A stretch of 64,000 nucleotides of DNA, from the NCBI GenBank assembly GCA_003056245.1, contig MVDH01000001.1, positions 615,679 through 679,678 on the forward strand, in the 5' to 3' direction. Numbering within the stretch: position 1 is the stretch's first letter; every line of letters begins with the position of its first letter. The notes beneath the pieces are model-generated. The model saw only the letters and a program-made list of their open reading frames with translations, ran no database searches and was not told where the DNA came from. Made by a program: the position numbers and the translations under genes. Positions 53,718 to 63,258 of this stretch are shown here, one piece after another. This stretch comes from Cellvibrio sp. 79 (GTDB lineage Bacteria; Pseudomonadota; Gammaproteobacteria; Pseudomonadales; Cellvibrionaceae).

Positions 53718-55313
53718 ATGAAAAACGGATTTCGTCAATCCATGGCCTGGTTGCATACCTGGACCGGATTAGTGGTGGGTTGGGTATTATTTTTTGTATT
53801 TGTCACCGGCAACCTGGGCCGTTTTGATACGGAAATAGACCAGTGGATGAAGCCGGAAGTCATTCCGCAGCCGGTGCCTATCGCGCAGGAAATCGGTGCT
53901 GCACAGCAACGATTAACGCAGCAGGCAGCGGGCGCCGAACGTTGGACTATTTACCCCACCACTAATCGCGATACACCCTATTTACGTATTACCTGGGATA
54001 CCGAAGTGAAACCGGGGCAAGCATTAAAACGCGGTGAGGAATTTATCGATTCATCAACGGCAACGCCGCTGGATACCCGCGCCACGGGTGGCGGGCAATT
54101 GCTATATAAAATGCATTACGCACTGGCCTATATGCCGCGCTCGGTGAGTAATTGGGTTATCGGCATTTGCAGCATGTTTATGTTGGTAGCGATCATCAGC
54201 GGTGTAATCACGCACAAAAAAATATTTACCGATTTCTTTACCTTTCGCCCCAACAAAGGCCAGCGTTCCTGGTTGGATCTTCACGCCGTATTGGCCGTGT
54301 TGACCTTGCCGTTCTTTTTTATGATTACCTATACCGGCTTATTATTTTTTCTGTCGACATTGGTGCCCGGAATTGTCGGCGCCAATTACGGTTTTGGTGA
54401 AAAGAATCGCCAGCAATTTAACGATGAGCTGGCTGCGCGCGAATATAAATTGGATCGTGCAGAATCCAGTGCCCCATTAATTTCCCTAAGCCAGCTAACG
54501 GCGGAAGCAGAGCGTCGCTGGGGAGAAGGGCAAGTGCGCACGGTGGAAATTCATTACCCCGGTAATCAACATGCGCAAGCGGTTGTAACTCGCCAGATTG
54601 TTTCGCCACTGCGTTCTACGGAAGAGCTCGTGTTCAATGCGACCAATGGGGAACTGATTGCAGAGCAGTCTGCGACAACGGCGGCTCCACGTACTTTTTA
54701 TGAAACTGTACAAGGGTTGCATGAGAGTTTATTCGCCGGTTGGTGGTTGCGGTGGTTGTATTTCCTCTCTGGCTTGGCCGGTGTAGCCATTATTGGTTCG
54801 GGTTTAATTTTATGGATCGTCAAGCGCCGCCCAAAACAACTTAAACAAGCAGAGGGGCCGGATTTTGGTCATCGTTTAGTGGAAGGGCTGAATGTCGGTA
54901 CTATTGCAGGTTTACATATTGCTATTGCGGCTTACTTTTTTGCGAACCGTTTATTACCTGTCGATCTGGCGGAACGCAATGAGTGGGAAGTGCACGTGAT
55001 GTTTAGCGTTTGGTTAATTGCACTGCTACATCCGGTGGTGCGCCCGATTAACCGCGCATGGATAGAGCAATTGTGGGTTGCTGCTGCCGCATTTTTATTA
55101 TTGCCAGTAGTCAATGCGGTAACTACCGGGCGCGATTTAATTCAGAGCCTGCAACAAGGGGATTGGGTATTTGCCGGTTTTGATTTGGTATCTATCGCTA
55201 CCGCCATTTTATTTGCAGTTGCCGCATTGAAGTTGCAACAACGTGAACAGCAGCAAGCTAGTGCACCTGCAAAAACCCGCGTTAATCGTGTTGTACAGGA
55301 GGCGAGTGCGTAA
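53718..55313 (+). CDS. PepSY-associated transmembrane (PiuB-like) protein
   Basis: A 531-residue inner-membrane protein with four PepSY_TM segments: AWLHTWTGLVVGWVLFFVFV at the N-terminus, VIGICSMFMLVAIISGVITH, LDLHAVLAVLTLPFFFMITY, and GWWLRWLYFLSGLAGVAIIG. The histidine in each segment is typical of the family. The C-terminal third carries extra hydrophobic segments. Members are proposed to be ferric-siderophore reductases, which fits the TonB receptors in this window. It overlaps no gene but ends exactly at the next ATG. Confidence 0.9.
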   Translation: MKNGFRQSMAWLHTWTGLVVGWVLFFVFVTGNLGRFDTEIDQWMKPEVIPQPVPIAQEIGAAQQRLTQQAAGAERWTIYPTTNRDTPYLRITWDTEVKPGQALKRGEEFIDSSTATPLDTRATGGGQLLYKMHYALAYMPRSVSNWVIGICSMFMLVAIISGVITHKKIFTDFFTFRPNKGQRSWLDLHAVLAVLTLPFFFMITYTGLLFFLSTLVPGIVGANYGFGEKNRQQFNDELAAREYKLDRAESSAPLISLSQLTAEAERRWGEGQVRTVEIHYPGNQHAQAVVTRQIVSPLRSTEELVFNATNGELIAEQSATTAAPRTFYETVQGLHESLFAGWWLRWLYFLSGLAGVAIIGSGLILWIVKRRPKQLKQAEGPDFGHRLVEGLNVGTIAGLHIAIAAYFFANRLLPVDLAERNEWEVHVMFSVWLIALLHPVVRPINRAWIEQLWVAAAAFLLLPVVNAVTTGRDLIQSLQQGDWVFAGFDLVSIATAILFAVAALKLQQREQQQASAPAKTRVNRVVQEASA

Positions 55314-55637
55314 ATGCTATTTTCTGCGATTGTAGTGTATGTCGGTTTTGCGTTATTGGCGCTCAATAAAAATCGTCATTTGCAACAGATTTGGCCCAGC
55401 CGTGAATTGCACGAGGATGTGAAGCTGGCGTTGGATACTATTGGCTGGTTGTTGTTGGCGGTGGCCGTTGTGTATCAAGTGTATATCAGCGGATTTGGTA
55501 ATGGCCTGGTTGAATACACGGCGGTACTGAGTATTTCCGGATTGATATTGGTATTTCAATTCAGTTATTGGCCTCGCTCGGTTTTGGCAATAGGGCTGCT
55601 TGAGCGCGTGACCGAAAAATCGTTACCAACAAAGTAA
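55314..55637 (+). CDS. DUF3325-type membrane protein
   Basis: A 107-residue protein with three membrane segments: AIVVYVGFALLALNKNRHLQ, LDTIGWLLLAVAVVYQVYIS and VEYTAVLSISGLILVFQFSY. It starts directly after the PepSY gene and finishes the three-gene unit. Function unknown. Confidence 0.8.
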   Translation: MLFSAIVVYVGFALLALNKNRHLQQIWPSRELHEDVKLALDTIGWLLLAVAVVYQVYISGFGNGLVEYTAVLSISGLILVFQFSYWPRSVLAIGLLERVTEKSLPTK

Positions 55638-55791
55638 ATGGATAAAAGGAATTAACAAAAAAAACCTGGATCAGGATGCACATATTCAAGGAGGCAATGT
55701 TTAAACAAACAATATTTAAATAAATAGTGAAACGCTAGCGATAAAAATACCGTCGAAAAATCGGCAGTAAAAAGTATATGAGGTTTATTAA

Positions 55792-56412
55792 TTGGCTAAC
55801 CAACATTCTGTAACGCGCACCGCGAGTGCGCGCATTCCCATCAAATACGGTGATTTTCAACTCTGCTATTACACCAACACCGAAGACAATAAAGAACATC
55901 TCGCGTTTTACCTGGGAGAGCTGGATGGTGCTGAAGAAGTGCTTGTTCGCGTGCATTCGGAATGTTTCACCGGGGATGTGCTGGGTTCCTTGCGTTGTGA
56001 TTGTGGGGAACAATTAAATCGCGCATTGGAAGCCGTTGCTAAAGCCGGGCGTGGTGTCGTGGTTTATTTACGGCAGGAAGGTCGCGGTATAGGCCTGGAA
56101 CAAAAACTACGCGCCTATAATTTGCAAGACCTGGGGTATGACACGGTGGATGCCAATTTAATGTTGGGGCACGGTGCCGATGAGCGGCGTTATTGGCTGG
56201 CAGCGGCGATACTCAGCGATTTGGGCGTACAGTCGATAAAATTGCTGACCAATAATCCGGAAAAAATACGCGCCCTGACTGCTGAAGGTGTGCAAGTTGC
56301 CGGGCGTGTTCCAATTGAAGCCGGACTCAATAGTGAAAATGAAAGTTACCTATTTACCAAGGCAACCCGGATGGATCATTTATTGGTAAATACAGTCAAT
56401 TTCCGAAATTAA
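55792..56412 (+). CDS. ribA: GTP cyclohydrolase II
   Basis: A 206-residue enzyme that opens GTP as the first step of riboflavin synthesis. The zinc cysteines are in CFTGDVLGSLRCDCGEQLNR, the catalytic region is VVYLRQEGRGIGLEQKLRAY and LMLGHGADERRYWLAAAILS, and the end is LTNNPEKIRALTAEGVQV. No DHBP synthase domain is fused. The start is TTG with GAGG 8 bases before it, since no in-frame ATG lies near. It stands alone. Confidence 0.93.
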   Translation: MANQHSVTRTASARIPIKYGDFQLCYYTNTEDNKEHLAFYLGELDGAEEVLVRVHSECFTGDVLGSLRCDCGEQLNRALEAVAKAGRGVVVYLRQEGRGIGLEQKLRAYNLQDLGYDTVDANLMLGHGADERRYWLAAAILSDLGVQSIKLLTNNPEKIRALTAEGVQVAGRVPIEAGLNSENESYLFTKATRMDHLLVNTVNFRN

Positions 56413-56416
56413 TGAG

Positions 56417-56444
56417 TTGGCGTTTGTTAGATAATAAACGCCAA
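56417..56444 (+). terminator. Hairpin after ribA
   Basis: TTGGCGTTT and AAACGCCAA form a 9-bp stem; only GAAATTT follows, so termination would be weak. Confidence 0.5.
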
Positions 56445-56628
56445 GAAATTTCATCATTAGCAAACCGATTTACCTGTCAAAAACGATAAAAATAATAAAA
56501 GAACTGCATCACATTAACGTGCTAAGCCTTGTAAATAAACACAGGAAGCCTATACAGAAAACTTTTTTTAAATAATCTGGCCACGGGTTAGTACCCAAAT
56601 ACCAGTTTTAATTTAAAGGAATTTTTCT

Positions 56629-58386
56629 ATGTTACATAAAAATAAAAGCTTCACTCTTTCGGCTACTACATCAATTCTTACACTACTTGCCAGCGGCTTT
56701 TTATTGGTAAATGAGGTGGCGGCCCAGGTTGTAATTCAAAAACCGGGGGCAGTAAAAGATTCAGCAGAAGCGGGTCGAATGGTAGCGCAATATGACAAGG
56801 TTACTGTGATTGGTGCGATGCAGGATACCTTGTTAAAAAATGGTGAAACACCGGCTTTCGGTAATCCAGTCGGTTCACAAGGTGCTGTGTATGTATTTGA
56901 AGATGCACAGTCAACGCCTAAAGCAACTTACCAATTTCCAGGCAATGACAATTATTTCCGGCAAACCGGTGCGCGCGTTGCGGCCTCGGGAAAATGGCTC
57001 GCATTCACTGATACCAACACGGGCTCCGGTGCATCAGCGAATGTTTATATTGTTGGTAAAGATGGAAATAACCAGTGGCGCACGTGTCCATCCGGAATCG
57101 ATGGAATTGATTGCAGTGGCTCGGTAGATGTGAACGGTGTAAACACGGGGAAGGCGTTAAAGTCTATTGCGTTTGATCCAAGTATAAGTCCGTCTGCAAA
57201 ATCCTATCTAAGCCAAAACATTGCGATATCGGATAATTATCTGGTGACCGCAAATGTGGCTGCGGGTGTGCTGGATTTTTATCGTTATGACACTAGCCAA
57301 AATAAATGGATAAAAGAATGGACTTACGATGATCCGGTTGACGATAACAAAACCGGTTCGGATATCGCCATCGACGGCGAACGGGTTGTAGTCTCCGCGC
57401 CTCTATATAATAGTGCTGCGGGACGCTTTTACGCATTTGAAAGAAATGCAAGCACTCAGCAATGGCAATTAACCCATACGGTTAATGGCTCCGGCTCAAC
57501 ATCAAATCTTGCGGGTTCGCTGGATTTCCACAACACACGCATTCTCGCTAAAGTTGGTACAACAGCGGTTGCCTATTATCGCTTTGAGGGGCCAGATATT
57601 AATTTAAAGAATATTTTTACTACCCCCAGCGATGTTTATGAGGTCGCTCTTTTTAATGATACGGCAGTAGTTTCATATGGTGGCGGCACCAGTAACGCAT
57701 TCGGAACTTACAAATTAAATACCGTAACCAATGTGTGGGGACTCGTGCAAAATATCCCAATTTCTGTGGTGCCTGCCGGTCCTGGTAATACAAGTTTGGC
57801 ACACCGCGATATCGATTTACATCAAAATAATATTGCAATCGGTTGGCCAGGCCGTGGGGCATTGAATAGTAATAATGTTGTTGTTAACAATGTTGGTGCA
57901 GTGGTGTTGAAAGATTTCTCAGCCAGCAATTGCAAATCGGTAATTAACCTGGTTCCCAATTGCAGTTTTGATATTCCGACAGCAACCAATTGGAGTTTAT
58001 TAACCTACAACGGTGCTAATGCCTCGCCGAATTACAGCAATGGCGAATTAAAAACTACTATCAATGATGATGGCTATGACTTCTGGCATATCCAGGCGCG
58101 CACTGCAGTCAAATTGGCTTCTGCCGGAACTTACACCTTACGTTTCAACGCGCGTGCAGATTGGACTCGTTCGATTGTGGTAAATCTCGGGCACAATGGC
58201 ACTAGCGATAATAATTGGCAGAGCTACGCTCAGAATACCGTTACTTTGTCTGCGCATATGCAAACCTATACGTTGACACTTAACTCCATCCCCCAGGATT
58301 TAAATGCGGTGCTCGATTTTAATTTTGGTAATGCCGGCAACTCACAGGTGACAATTGATGAGATTTATTTGTCACGCAATCCATAG
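56629..58386 (+). CDS. Secreted beta-propeller protein with a C-terminal CBM-like domain
   Basis: A 585-residue secreted protein (signal ends NEVAAQ). Residues ~35-435 form a repeat region of the FG-GAP or propeller kind (GAVYVFEDAQ, NYFRQTGARVAASGKWLAFT, the line GSDIAIDGERVVVSAPLYNS). Residues ~445-585 look like a CBM4/9-type jelly roll (NLVPNCSFDIPTATNWSLLT, GTYTLRFNARADWTRSIVVN, then VTIDEIYLSRNP). It may attach to a polysaccharide. No catalytic motif is seen. Confidence 0.75.
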   Translation: MLHKNKSFTLSATTSILTLLASGFLLVNEVAAQVVIQKPGAVKDSAEAGRMVAQYDKVTVIGAMQDTLLKNGETPAFGNPVGSQGAVYVFEDAQSTPKATYQFPGNDNYFRQTGARVAASGKWLAFTDTNTGSGASANVYIVGKDGNNQWRTCPSGIDGIDCSGSVDVNGVNTGKALKSIAFDPSISPSAKSYLSQNIAISDNYLVTANVAAGVLDFYRYDTSQNKWIKEWTYDDPVDDNKTGSDIAIDGERVVVSAPLYNSAAGRFYAFERNASTQQWQLTHTVNGSGSTSNLAGSLDFHNTRILAKVGTTAVAYYRFEGPDINLKNIFTTPSDVYEVALFNDTAVVSYGGGTSNAFGTYKLNTVTNVWGLVQNIPISVVPAGPGNTSLAHRDIDLHQNNIAIGWPGRGALNSNNVVVNNVGAVVLKDFSASNCKSVINLVPNCSFDIPTATNWSLLTYNGANASPNYSNGELKTTINDDGYDFWHIQARTAVKLASAGTYTLRFNARADWTRSIVVNLGHNGTSDNNWQSYAQNTVTLSAHMQTYTLTLNSIPQDLNAVLDFNFGNAGNSQVTIDEIYLSRNP

Positions 58387-58460
58387 CAACACCGGGAAAA
58401 TCAGCAGGGGATTCCTTGCTGGTTTTTTCCATTAAAAATAATTTACGTAGCAGTAAAAAT

Positions 58461-58487
58461 AAAAATCCCGGTTTGGCCGGGATTTTT
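58461..58487. terminator. Bidirectional terminator between convergent genes
   Basis: A5-TCCCGG and CCGGGA-T5 form an 11-bp stem with loop TTTGG, serving the secreted protein gene and the efflux operon. Confidence 0.88.
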
Positions 58488-58507
58488 TCATGGGTATTCG
58501 TTTTCTT

Positions 58508-59779
58508 CTAACGCGCAGGTGCCGCGGGTTTCCATTCCGTGGTTTTTACCAATTCATTTTCCACCAGTTGATCGGGTGGGCTAACCACCAGTGTATCGCT
58601 GGTGCTAATACCTTCCAGCACTTCAACATCGCGGCCCAAATCGCGGCCAATTTTTACATTGCGAAAGCTGATTTTACTATCCGGTTCCACTACAGCGATG
58701 CGTTGGAATTGATCGCGAATAATTAACGTTGCGGCGGGCACGACCAATGTTTCCACACCGCTGGTGACAGGAATATTTACTTCGGCGTACGCGCCGGGAA
58801 GCAATGTTGCGTTAGGGTTTGGTAATAATAAATCGACCTGGCGTGAACGAGTACTGGGGTCGATGCCACCGGCGATTCGTTCAATACGGGCTTCCAGTGC
58901 ACCTTGTTGTTCGCGCAAGGTTAATTCGACTTCTGCATTTAACCGTAAACCATCAGCAAACGATTGCGGAACCCAGATGCTCGCGCGTAATGGATCAGTT
59001 TGCGTGATGGCAAATAATTCCTTGCTGCCTTGCGCAACATAGTCGCCGATTTCGATACTACGACGCGTGATAATGCCATCGAAAGGCGCGCGGATATTGC
59101 GAAAACTTTCGACATTGCCCAATCGTTTTACATTGGCATCGGCAGCATTTAAATCGGCGCGCGCGCGACGAACCAGACTGCGTTTTTCATCCAGATCCTG
59201 CGGTGAAATTGCGCTTTCACGCTGGGCGAGGCTATCCCAGCGATTCAGTGTTTTCTCCGCAAACTCCAACTGCGCTGCAATTTGTTCGCGCTCGGCACGC
59301 GCTTGTGCAAGCTCCTGTTCTTGTTCAGGCGTGTCCAGGGTAGCAAGCAGGTCGCCGCGCCTGGCGTAATCGCCAATACCTTTATGCCATTGGGAAACAT
59401 AACCGTTGGTGCGCGCATAAATAACCGCTTCCGTATTGCCACGCAAACTGGTGGGCAAGCGCAGGTTTTGCTGTAATGCACCGGGCTTTGCTTTGGTCGT
59501 TAAAACAGTGCGCTCCAGCGTTGCGGCGGTGTAATCGTGCAATGCGTTGGTATCGCGCTGATTGACCAACGCGCGCGTTGCGCCGCTTATCAATAACAAT
59601 CCAATGAGCGCAAACGCAACGCGCTTGGTAGTGAGTATCGAGTGTGCGCTGTTTTGATAGATTATTGCCTGCTCATGTGTTGAGTCAGCCCCATTATTTG
59701 AGGCAGTGGAAAAGTGATCCCGCTCGTCGGGATATACAGTGTCCGTTTCATCCTTTGGTAAAGGGTGATAATCATTCAT
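58508..59779 (-). CDS. RND efflux periplasmic adaptor subunit
   Basis: A 423-residue membrane-fusion protein. A cytoplasmic N-terminus of about 50 residues leads to one membrane segment (VAFALIGLLLISGATRALV), then barrel-sandwich (YVSQWHKGIGDYARRGDLLA), a coiled-coil hairpin (~150-215, TPEQEQELAQARAEREQIAA) and beta-barrel parts (ISFRNVKIGRDLGRDVEVLE). It links the pump to an outer-membrane channel not encoded here. It follows the permease by 44 bases on one transcript. Confidence 0.9.
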   Translation of the reverse strand: MNDYHPLPKDETDTVYPDERDHFSTASNNGADSTHEQAIIYQNSAHSILTTKRVAFALIGLLLISGATRALVNQRDTNALHDYTAATLERTVLTTKAKPGALQQNLRLPTSLRGNTEAVIYARTNGYVSQWHKGIGDYARRGDLLATLDTPEQEQELAQARAEREQIAAQLEFAEKTLNRWDSLAQRESAISPQDLDEKRSLVRRARADLNAADANVKRLGNVESFRNIRAPFDGIITRRSIEIGDYVAQGSKELFAITQTDPLRASIWVPQSFADGLRLNAEVELTLREQQGALEARIERIAGGIDPSTRSRQVDLLLPNPNATLLPGAYAEVNIPVTSGVETLVVPAATLIIRDQFQRIAVVEPDSKISFRNVKIGRDLGRDVEVLEGISTSDTLVVSPPDQLVENELVKTTEWKPAAPAR

Positions 59780-59823
59780 TGGTTTTGCACTCGTATAAAA
59801 ATATTTTTAAATTCTTGTGTTAA

Positions 59824-62800
59824 TTAGTTGCTGGCAAGCGATGAAAATCCGGGGGATTTCTGTGCGCGATTGTTCAGGAACTGATGCAGGCTGGCGAATA
59901 CCAGCGGCACAAATACCAATGTCGATATTGTGGCAAATAATAAGCCGCCGATAACCGCGCGCCCGAGTGGTGCATTTTGTTCGCCGCCCTGACCCAAACC
60001 CAATGCCATGGGCAACATACCCACAATCATCGCGCAGGCAGTCATTAATACCGGGCGCAAACGGGTAGTGGCAGCTTCCAGTGCCGCTGCAACGGGTGAC
60101 ATTCCTTCCTGCAAACAGGTACGTGCAAATGAAACCAGCAAAATACTATTCGCTGTCGCCACACCCATTGTCATAATGGTTCCAGTGAGTGCAGGCACAC
60201 TGAGGGTGGTGCCGGTGATAAATAACATCCATCCAATACCGGCGAGGGCGGCGGGCAGGGCGCTGATAATAATCAAGGGGTCAAGCCAGCTTTGGAAATT
60301 GACAACAACCAAAAAATAAACCAGCACGATTGCAATCAAAATTCCCGCGCTTAAACCAGTGAATGCTTCATTCAGGGTTTCAATCTGGCCGCGTACTTTA
60401 ATGTCGACTCCACGCGGTAAATTTTTTTGTGTTTTTATTACTAATTCATTAATGTCCCTGCTGATTGAACCCAGATCGCGATCCTGAAAATTTGCATGGA
60501 TATTAATCATGTTGAAATTGTTGTAGCGATTAACGGCAGAAACTTGTGACGTGCGTTTATAAGTCACTACATTGCCCAGCAATTGTTGTTTGCCATCACT
60601 GCCTTTACCGATGGGAATGCCCATCAGCTCGTCAATGGAATCCATTTCGATTTCAATGGTTTTTGCGCCGATGTTATAGGTATTACCATTCGCCTCATTC
60701 AGCCAATAGGTGGGCGTGGTTTGCATGCTCCCGCTAAGCGAGATCATCATATTTTCCGCTACATTGCGCGCGCTTAATCCCAATTGTTGCAATTGGGTTC
60801 GATTCATTTCCAGTGATAATGTGGGTTTGCTCCAGCGTTGATAAACGTGCGCATCTACAATGCCCGGAATTTTGCGCAGCTCATTATTGAATGCCGCAAC
60901 GATAGGTAAAATTTCATTGGGTTTGCCGCCAATAAATTGCACATCAATTGGTGCGGGAATGCCAAAGTTCAGTGTCTGGCTAATCTGGTCCGCTGGTTGG
61001 AAAAAGAATTCTACGTGGGGGAAACGTTTAGGTAAGGTGAGGCGCAATTGTTTCATTATTGCGTTGCTGTTCATCTCTCCCTGCTTGAAGCTGAACATAA
61101 TTTCCGAATCAGCGGATTCCGCCGTTCCCGAGTTACCATTCAGTGTGTTGATGGTACTGTATGGCCCGCCGATAATATCCAGGATATCACCCATTTGTTC
61201 TGCTGGAATCGTCGCACGAATTTCATGGTGGATTTCATTGATCAACGCTGGCATTTGCTCCAGGCGCGTACCGGAAGGCGCTCGCACGTGCAAGCGCAAT
61301 TGACCACTGTCCACCACCGGGAATAAATCCTGCCCAAGCATTGGAAACAATCCGGTAGACAATACACAAAAACCAAAAAATGCCAGCATAAAACGTTTGC
61401 GTTTTTCCAGCAGGCTTGCGATGAGCTGTGCGAAGTTGCTGCGGAAAATTTCGAAGCCGTGATTAAATTTATGGTGAATTTTTGCAAAGGGATTTTTAGA
61501 GGCTTTGTGCGTAGCTGTTGAATGATTGTCATGGCTAATAGTGGGTTTATGATTGACCATCATAAACATCACCAGCGTCGGAATCAGTGTACGGGAAATT
61601 ATGTAAGAGGCGATCATTGCAAATACTACCGCTTGCCCAAGCGGGACAAATAAATAACTGGCAATTCCATCCAGGAAAAACATCGGCACAAATACAATAC
61701 AAATACATAAGGTGGAGACAAACGCAGGCACAGCAATTTCCTGGGCTCCGTCCAGGATCGCCTGTAGCGGCGGTTTACCCAATGCCATTTGCCGTTCGAC
61801 GTTTTCAATTTCTACTGTGGCGTCATCTACCAGAATACCTACTGCCAATGCCAGCCCGCCGAGTGTCATGAGATTGATGGTTTGCCCGATTAAATGCAGG
61901 CAAATCAGCGAAACCATAATTGACAAAGGAATGGAAACCGCAATGATCAATGTGCTGCGCCAGTTGCCAAGGAATAATAAAATCAGGCTGGCAGTCAGCA
62001 GCGCCGCAATTAATCCTTCATGCATGACATTGCTGATCGCGGCTTTTACAAAAATGGATTGATCAAACATTAGTTTGATATCAATTCCTTCCGGCATTTT
62101 GGAAAGTATTTCCTGAATGGAATTTTTAATATGATCGACCGCTTCAATGGTGGATACACCACCAAAAGCCAAGACCGAATTGAGCACACTGCGCGAACCA
62201 TTTTGACGGGCAATTGTGGGGGCAGGTAAGAAACCATCGCGGACATTGGCTACATCGCGCAGCAGGATAGTGCGGCCGCGTTCGCTCCGAATGGGAATGG
62301 AGCCTATTTCTTCAATGGTAGCGATGGCACCATTAAGTTTGATATCAAATTCACTATCGCCCACTTTCATTGTGCCGGTGGGAAGAATTAAATTTTGTGC
62401 TCCCATGGCGGCAACAATTTCAGCGGGTGTCAGGTTATTTGCCAGCATTGATGCTGCATTGATATCAACCGATATCTGGCGTGAACGGGAACCGTAGGGG
62501 AAGGTGAGAGACAATCCTTTTTTGCTGGAAACAATAGGCCGTAAAACGTTGCCAGCCGCATCACCAATTTCAATATCAGAAAGGGTAACGCTGGAAATAC
62601 TTAATTGCACCACAGGTAATTCCGATGCGGACCAGGCTCGCACACGGCCAGCCTGTGTTCCCTGCGGCATACCACGTGCCGCACCATTCGCGCTCATCGT
62701 GGTTTGTGTCAGGGCCGCGTTAATATCGGTTCCCGGTTGGAAAAATACTTTCACAATGCCAAGGCCAGCTACGGAAAAAGATTCCGTATGCTCGATATTG

Positions 62801-63027
62801 TCCACTGCCTGCCCAAGTTCGCGTTCTGCTTGTGACGTAATCCGCTCAGACATTTCTTTTGCAGTGAGCCCGCGGTACTCCCACATCTCGGCCACTACAG
62901 GGATATTAATTTGCGGGAAAATATCGGTGGGCATACGCACCAGTACAAAGGGCATAGCCAATAAAATCAAAATCGCCGCCACAATAAACGTATGGGGGCG
63001 ACGCAGGGCGATGTTAACTATCCACAT
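59824..63027 (-). CDS. RND efflux transporter permease
   Basis: A 1067-residue AcrB-family pump with twelve membrane segments. Seen: FVLVRMPTDIFPQINIPVVA at the N-terminus, LGGLALAVGILVDDATVEIE with the paired aspartates of segment 4, LRPVLMTACAMIVGMLPMAL and APLGRAVIGGLLFATISTLV near the end. A short histidine/serine-rich loop (SHDNHSTATHKASKNP) lies near residue 500. It exports drugs or other toxic compounds with protons; substrate unknown. First gene of the pair. Confidence 0.92.
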   Translation of the reverse strand: MWIVNIALRRPHTFIVAAILILLAMPFVLVRMPTDIFPQINIPVVAEMWEYRGLTAKEMSERITSQAERELGQAVDNIEHTESFSVAGLGIVKVFFQPGTDINAALTQTTMSANGAARGMPQGTQAGRVRAWSASELPVVQLSISSVTLSDIEIGDAAGNVLRPIVSSKKGLSLTFPYGSRSRQISVDINAASMLANNLTPAEIVAAMGAQNLILPTGTMKVGDSEFDIKLNGAIATIEEIGSIPIRSERGRTILLRDVANVRDGFLPAPTIARQNGSRSVLNSVLAFGGVSTIEAVDHIKNSIQEILSKMPEGIDIKLMFDQSIFVKAAISNVMHEGLIAALLTASLILLFLGNWRSTLIIAVSIPLSIMVSLICLHLIGQTINLMTLGGLALAVGILVDDATVEIENVERQMALGKPPLQAILDGAQEIAVPAFVSTLCICIVFVPMFFLDGIASYLFVPLGQAVVFAMIASYIISRTLIPTLVMFMMVNHKPTISHDNHSTATHKASKNPFAKIHHKFNHGFEIFRSNFAQLIASLLEKRKRFMLAFFGFCVLSTGLFPMLGQDLFPVVDSGQLRLHVRAPSGTRLEQMPALINEIHHEIRATIPAEQMGDILDIIGGPYSTINTLNGNSGTAESADSEIMFSFKQGEMNSNAIMKQLRLTLPKRFPHVEFFFQPADQISQTLNFGIPAPIDVQFIGGKPNEILPIVAAFNNELRKIPGIVDAHVYQRWSKPTLSLEMNRTQLQQLGLSARNVAENMMISLSGSMQTTPTYWLNEANGNTYNIGAKTIEIEMDSIDELMGIPIGKGSDGKQQLLGNVVTYKRTSQVSAVNRYNNFNMINIHANFQDRDLGSISRDINELVIKTQKNLPRGVDIKVRGQIETLNEAFTGLSAGILIAIVLVYFLVVVNFQSWLDPLIIISALPAALAGIGWMLFITGTTLSVPALTGTIMTMGVATANSILLVSFARTCLQEGMSPVAAALEAATTRLRPVLMTACAMIVGMLPMALGLGQGGEQNAPLGRAVIGGLLFATISTLVFVPLVFASLHQFLNNRAQKSPGFSSLASN

Positions 63028-63186
63028 AATGAAGAATGTTTCTTTAGAAGCAATGGCGAGGGGAAATGTTGTATTCCCGCCTTATCAGCAATAAATGCGC
63101 CATTTGTGGATTGCAGGAAATTGAGCGGTTGAGTATGGTTAGCAATAACTCAAGTGTTTTAAAATAAACAGGTGGCTCATGAATAG

Positions 63187-63201
63187 CTGTTTATTAAACA
63201 G
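63187..63201. promoter_or_regulatory. 15-base perfect palindrome
   Basis: CTGTTTA and TAAACAG flank a single T, in the 231-base space between the divergent efflux operon and the beta-lactamase-like gene. A repressor site for either or both is possible. Confidence 0.45.
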
Positions 63202-63258
63202 TGAGTATGTCCGCTGCGGGCGGTCCAAAACTGAATGTTGATTGATATGGAGAGGTCT